Source: Phlebiopsis flavidoalba
Lineage: Eukaryota > Basidiomycota > Agaricomycetes > Polyporales > Phanerochaetaceae
DNA length: 64,000 bases
NCBI GenBank assembly: GCA_035772785.1
Contig: JAOCPU010000058.1
Coordinates: forward strand, 62,001 to 126,000
Direction of reading: 5' to 3'
Shown: piece after piece, positions 60,188-64,000 of the stretch
Position numbering within the stretch: the stretch's first letter is position 1
Layout of the letters: each line of letters starts with the position of its first letter
The notes under the pieces: model-generated
What the model was told of the DNA's origin: nothing
Seen by the model: the letters and a program-made list of their open reading frames with translations, nothing else
Databases searched by the model: none
Translations under genes and position numbers: made by a program

Positions 60188-62143
60188 AACATGGTTTCAG
60201 ATAGGTATCTAAAGAGAGACAAACTCACATACAAGCAGTTCGCGGCATATTGCAGATCCAAGACATGAGAAGTGGGGTGCGAGTGGCAACACAGATGTTT
60301 GAAGGGAGGGTTATGGTACCGCAGATGGGCGCGCAGACATGGTTCAACTCCCGATTGGCCGGTCCACATGCCAGCAGCGAGAAAACGTCTGGAGATGCTA
60401 GCTGAAAGATCTCGCGGGACTTTTATGTCAGCGGATAGTATCATGTACGTACGTGCAAGGGGGTTACGCACAAAGTCTACGAATACGTTCCCCTAGTTGA
60501 GGTGTTGTGCTAAGTCCCTGGAGTAACCTTAGCCCCGAAGGTGCTTTCATTTGAGAGAGGTCACTAACGCAGGCAGTGGATGCTTACTGATCAATCGGGT
60601 CACACCCGGCTCTACATGAAATGTTCCACGATAAAGTGGAACGCGCCTGGATGAACTGGACCTGCACTTTTAGAGGCCGGACCTGGGCGTGTATGAGTCA
60701 TTGACTCGATAGACCTCTAGTGCATCGCATTATGGACAGTAATTGTCACGTTCAGCTGAGGAACTATACCCCGACGGCCGAAGCAGCTCACCCCGGAAAC
60801 TTCAAGTATGGAAAGGATGGTCGCACCAGGCCCAAAGAAGCCCAATTCGCCAGGGAGAAATTCTCTCCCTTGCCAGAATCCCGGAACACGGCTCCAAGTT
60901 TATAAAAACGTCAATTGTTTTGTTGACGAGCGAAAACATTGTCTCGATGTCCTCGGCGATGTCACCGAACCTCGAGTCGAGCGTTGCGCCCAATAATTTA
61001 CACCGCGTTCAATGACTAGGCCGAGTAATGGGTGTGCGAGAGACGAGCTCTGGAACGTGCCAAGCACTACGCAGTAGTTTCCCGACTTCGCTGTTTGGTG
61101 TTGTCCATGGTTATGGTGAACGGTGGAGGAAAGAGAGTCGGTCTGTAGAGAAAACACGCGCGATCACAAGAGGTCGTCAGTACTGCTGACGTAAGCTCTG
61201 GACGTTGATGCAGCGCTCGCCGAGCTGCCTGTCCGCCACCACAAGGTGCGATTTCGCATATTGATACACCCAATCACTATGCGCAAGCTACGTTCGTTTG
61301 ACAACCCCTCCTAAGCTTGAGCTTGAACACTTAGTGTTTCTGGCTCATCCGTTTCACATGAGCCAGATACAAGACGCCTCCATTTTCTGAGTCATCCGAG
61401 TCGAGACACGTTTTTTAGCGGGTGATGCAGGACAAGAATGCGCTTAGTCTCTACGTAACGTGACTCGCCACAGTTTTGATCGTTTTATAAAATGATAACG
61501 AAACTTGTAATAGTAGTAGTCTGTGCACTAGGGGACGCCGTAGGCAATGGTCATCGTCCGCCCTCGTCGCATGTCAGCACTGTTCTGCGTCCCCAAGACG
61601 GCACGCAGATCGCAAGCTTGAGTGTAGTCGGCATCAGTCTACGCACGGTTCCTGCGCTCAATGATCTCCGTCTTCTCTCCGTCGAGCTCAACGACGTACA
61701 TCGCACACCCTCATCGACATCATACCGGATTTTCTTTGCCGAACTCGAACATACCTAAACGACTTCGTCCAAAGGCCTTTCGGACGGCCCAACCCCAAGC
61801 ACAATCACCTCTTTGTTCCTCTAACGTCCTGGTAAAATACTCAAACAGGGATGATACACGCTGTCATGACTACGGAGCTCCTTAGTCTAAATCAAACACG
61901 TACGCTGCTTATTTGTCCAACACATGTCGTCCAGTGTACGAACGCGCAGATACCAGGACGGGCACCGCCGCACTCGCCGGAATCGTGAGTCTGTTTCTCC
62001 TTTGCTCTACTCTCCCGCTTATTGGGACACACTCATCTTAAGGATGAGTTTTGCGAAACACCTCGCCGATCATGCCTCGGTTCTGTCTGCCGAAGTTTCT
62101 CTACCTTCGCTCCAAGCGATTGGTGGAACTTGACTCGAATAGC
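60188..62143. other. No gene recognised; hairpins
   Basis: Upstream of the kinase a minus-strand frame (60112-60471) may belong to its 5' end but has no motif. A hairpin GTTCCAC-gataaa-GTGGAAC lies at 60623-60642. Frames at 60.7-61.3 kb and 61.49-61.76 kb lack motifs. A word near 61955 (CCAGGACGGGCACCGCCGC) also occurs upstream of helical-domain copy 2 at about 55349, so the duplicated segment begins before the recognised coding exons. Confidence 0.4.
61326..61367. other. Two adjacent perfect hairpins
   Basis: AACAC-tta-GTGTT (61326-61338) is followed directly by TCTGGCTCAT (61339-61348) pairing perfectly with ATGAGCCAGA (61358-61367) across a 9-nt loop. No gene end adjoins them, so a terminator or RNA role is unproven. 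Confidence 0.6.
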
Positions 62144-63116
62144 ATGAAGGCGAAGGCGAGAAAGGGTCCAAAGAGCAAAAGAAAATCGTACAGACACGGC
62201 CCTCGAGCTTGCGCTGCTCGCGCTACGAATTACATCCAGCTTCGTCGATGGTGTTTACGTGCCGGGGATCAAAGGCGTTTTCGAGGGACTGATGCGTCGA
62301 AGCTTGTGGAGGCCATACAGGCGAGTTTCAGCGAGTTCGTGATTTTAAGTGGTTCGATGCTGAAACCTCCTTCAGACGACCCGATCTAACAAAGACGACG
62401 TCAGTGACCTCACCGAAGAGATCTTTGGCTATCTCAAGATACTCAGCGGCTATTTTGACTTGGACGGTGACGGACCTCACAGAAGAGTTCTACAGCCAGA
62501 TCGTTGTGCTGCACTCGTATGTTTTTTTTTTTCATTGACTTCTTCGCGGAGCATGACTGATCATTTTTGCGTATCTATGCAGACGGCTCGTGAAGATATG
62601 CCTTGAAATGCAAACCATGGCTGAGAAGAAGGCGTTCAAAACCGCATGCTGTGGCGCGAGCTCCGACAAGAAGAAAATCGCTGGATTCAGAGACAAGGCT
62701 TGCATCTGGATTCCGGGCGTTCTCGGTAAGCGATACTCGAGATCTTTGCTGTCAAGCCTTGAGGCTGATGTCCGTGCTCATGGAGCTTGCCGCACAATGT
62801 GTTCAAGAGCGGCGAAACCATCCACCGTCCAGCGATCAAACATTCGCATTGAACGGCGCCTCGCTGATCTGCACGTCGACGTACAAGCCGTCCAGGTGAA
62901 GAGGACGCACACTCTACTATCGCCATCCTCATGGCTTAGCGCATGTTACAAAGGTTGTGCAGATCAGGGCGTACCAGGAAATCATAGCGATGGATGCCTC
63001 GTTGAAGGCATTACACGGGTGAGTGACTGTTGCGTGCACAGCTCTTACTCCTGCTAATACTAAATTTGATGATATTCAACAGGCTGAGGCTGTGTCACCA
63101 AGGCTATTTTTTTTAG
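62144..63116 (+). pseudogene. MLKL-NTD/HeLo-like helical-domain gene, copy 3
   Basis: From ATG 62144 the basic N-terminus (MKAKARKGPKSKRKS) is followed after a frame change by RTDTALELALLALRITSSFV with DGVYVPGIKGVFEGL. The next exon reads SNKDDVSDLTEEIFGYLKIL, then DLTEEFYSQIVVLHS after a one-base shift. A further exon begins LVKICLEMQTMAEKKAF and continues SSDKKKIAGFRDK. Then come LMELAAQCVQERR, IERRLADLHVDVQAVQ and MDASLKALH, after which the frame ends in a T-rich stretch (about 63116), as in copy 2. Exon order and splice positions match copy 2, so the two are duplicates. At least four frame breaks are seen. No domain follows the helical part. Confidence 0.6.
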
Positions 63117-64000
63117 CTAGCAGACGCGTCCAATGATCGAAGTTTACCCATGACAACATGGTGAGAAGTCCTTGTATCTGAAAAGCGTAACTCGATCCGA
63201 ACGTTAACGGTACAGCGTTTAAACGTTAAAGCTTGATCACCCTGTCGAAGCCCCTCCATATCCTCTCACCGTTCATCCCCAGACCGCGATTACAGTAGCT
63301 ACGATTGCCCATACTCACGAACGAACCAACGTGCTACGGACGCTCCAACGTCCCAGTAGAGCTTACAGCTGCTCCGCACCCTTCTCACATGCTCATGTGT
63401 CTGTACCACGCTTCGAAACAGTCAATCAATGTATATTCACACGGAACGGACGTAAATCCCAATCCCCCTCACTAGGCAGATAGTATGAGCGCTGTAAGGG
63501 TCACGCCGACCCGCACAAACTCGCATTATATCACGTTGTAGAGCTCTAAAAAAGACACCCAGTCACAAATGCGACAGATCCATCTCATTTTTAAGAGACA
63601 CACAAACAAGACCGCTCCGCCGCCAAGGTCTAGCACAACAGCTAACAAGACGAGACGAGACGCACACTGGCAGATCCAGAGCGGGAGCCTAGGAGCATGT
63701 AGCATAGCACCGAGATGAAGGAGTGCATGCGATTATGAATGGACATATGCCTCGCGGGCGTGTCCGCGGGGAGGGTCTTTGTGACGCGAAGACACTCTTC
63801 AAGTCGTTTGCAAAGCACCCGTCTGTGAAGAGAGAGTCACGCTGACAATTAGGTAGGGCTTTTGGACAGGCTAGGCACCCGTCAGCGAGCCCCGCCAATC
63901 TGCACTTGAGCTCCGCAATCTCTGTGTGGATCGATACATGCAGGCCGCAGCGTTCCGACTTCTACGGTCCCCGTCGTCGAGGCGCCCAGATGCGCGCCCT
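63117..64000. other. No gene recognised, right edge
   Basis: A minus-strand frame (63689-63898) contains AELKCRLAGLADGCLACP and could be the end of a gene entering from beyond the window, but I cannot identify it. The rest shows nothing recognisable. Confidence 0.35.

Overview
The window reads as nuclear DNA of a mushroom-forming basidiomycete (Agaricomycete). The evidence is many very short introns (about 45-60 nt, GT..AG, often with a CTAAC/CTAAT branch site), a multi-intron P450 of the CYP63 kind, three copies of the lineage-typical membrane family DUF6533 and one of DUF6534, an agaricomycete-type protein kinase, and no bacterial gene organisation. Apart from one proline-rich frame (about 39.9 kb), none of the long continuous open frames reads as a whole protein. 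The genes appear only when short exons are joined across introns, and nearly all carry one-base frameshifts. Two also carry in-frame TAG codons at conserved positions.

Layout. 2.3-4.2 kb (-): FAD-dependent monooxygenase. 8.45-8.95 kb: extreme polypyrimidine tract. 10.6-12.7 kb (+): MFS multidrug/metabolite exporter remnant. 12.8-13.3 kb (-): first copy of a helical-domain gene resembling MLKL-NTD/HeLo-like modules. 16.4-19.0 kb (+): P450 with its key motifs, beside 19.2-21.4 kb (-): a second MFS exporter, and 21.6-22.3 kb (-): an ent-kaurene-oxidase-like P450 fragment. 23.2-24.4 kb (+): DUF6533 gene. 26.0-26.3 kb: decayed minisatellite. 26.65 and 27.43 kb: 100-bp inverted duplication. 27-36 kb: almost gene-free, including about 2 kb without any open frame of 60 codons. 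39.9-40.3 kb: GC-rich proline/acidic low-complexity frame. 41.8-43.0 kb (-): DUF6533. 43.5 and 44.2 kb: two related 100-bp foldback elements. 46.8-47.8 kb (-): DUF6534. 50.4-51.2 kb (+): DUF6533, internally shortened. 52.0-53.3 kb (-): AYR1-like short-chain dehydrogenase. 55.5-56.5 and 62.1-63.1 kb (+): two more copies of the helical-domain gene. 58.7-60.2 kb (-): protein kinase relative without a visible catalytic loop.

The first 25 kb (monooxygenase, two P450s, two exporters) resembles an accessory oxidation and export neighbourhood of the detoxification or specialised-metabolism type. The last 10 kb carries duplicated helical-domain genes that may belong to fungal immunity or cell-death systems. 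The uniform one-base frameshifts mean the region is either broadly decaying or a poorly polished assembly. The two TAG codons at conserved sense positions favour decay for at least two genes. Functional roles are inferred from family resemblance read by eye; no database search was possible.
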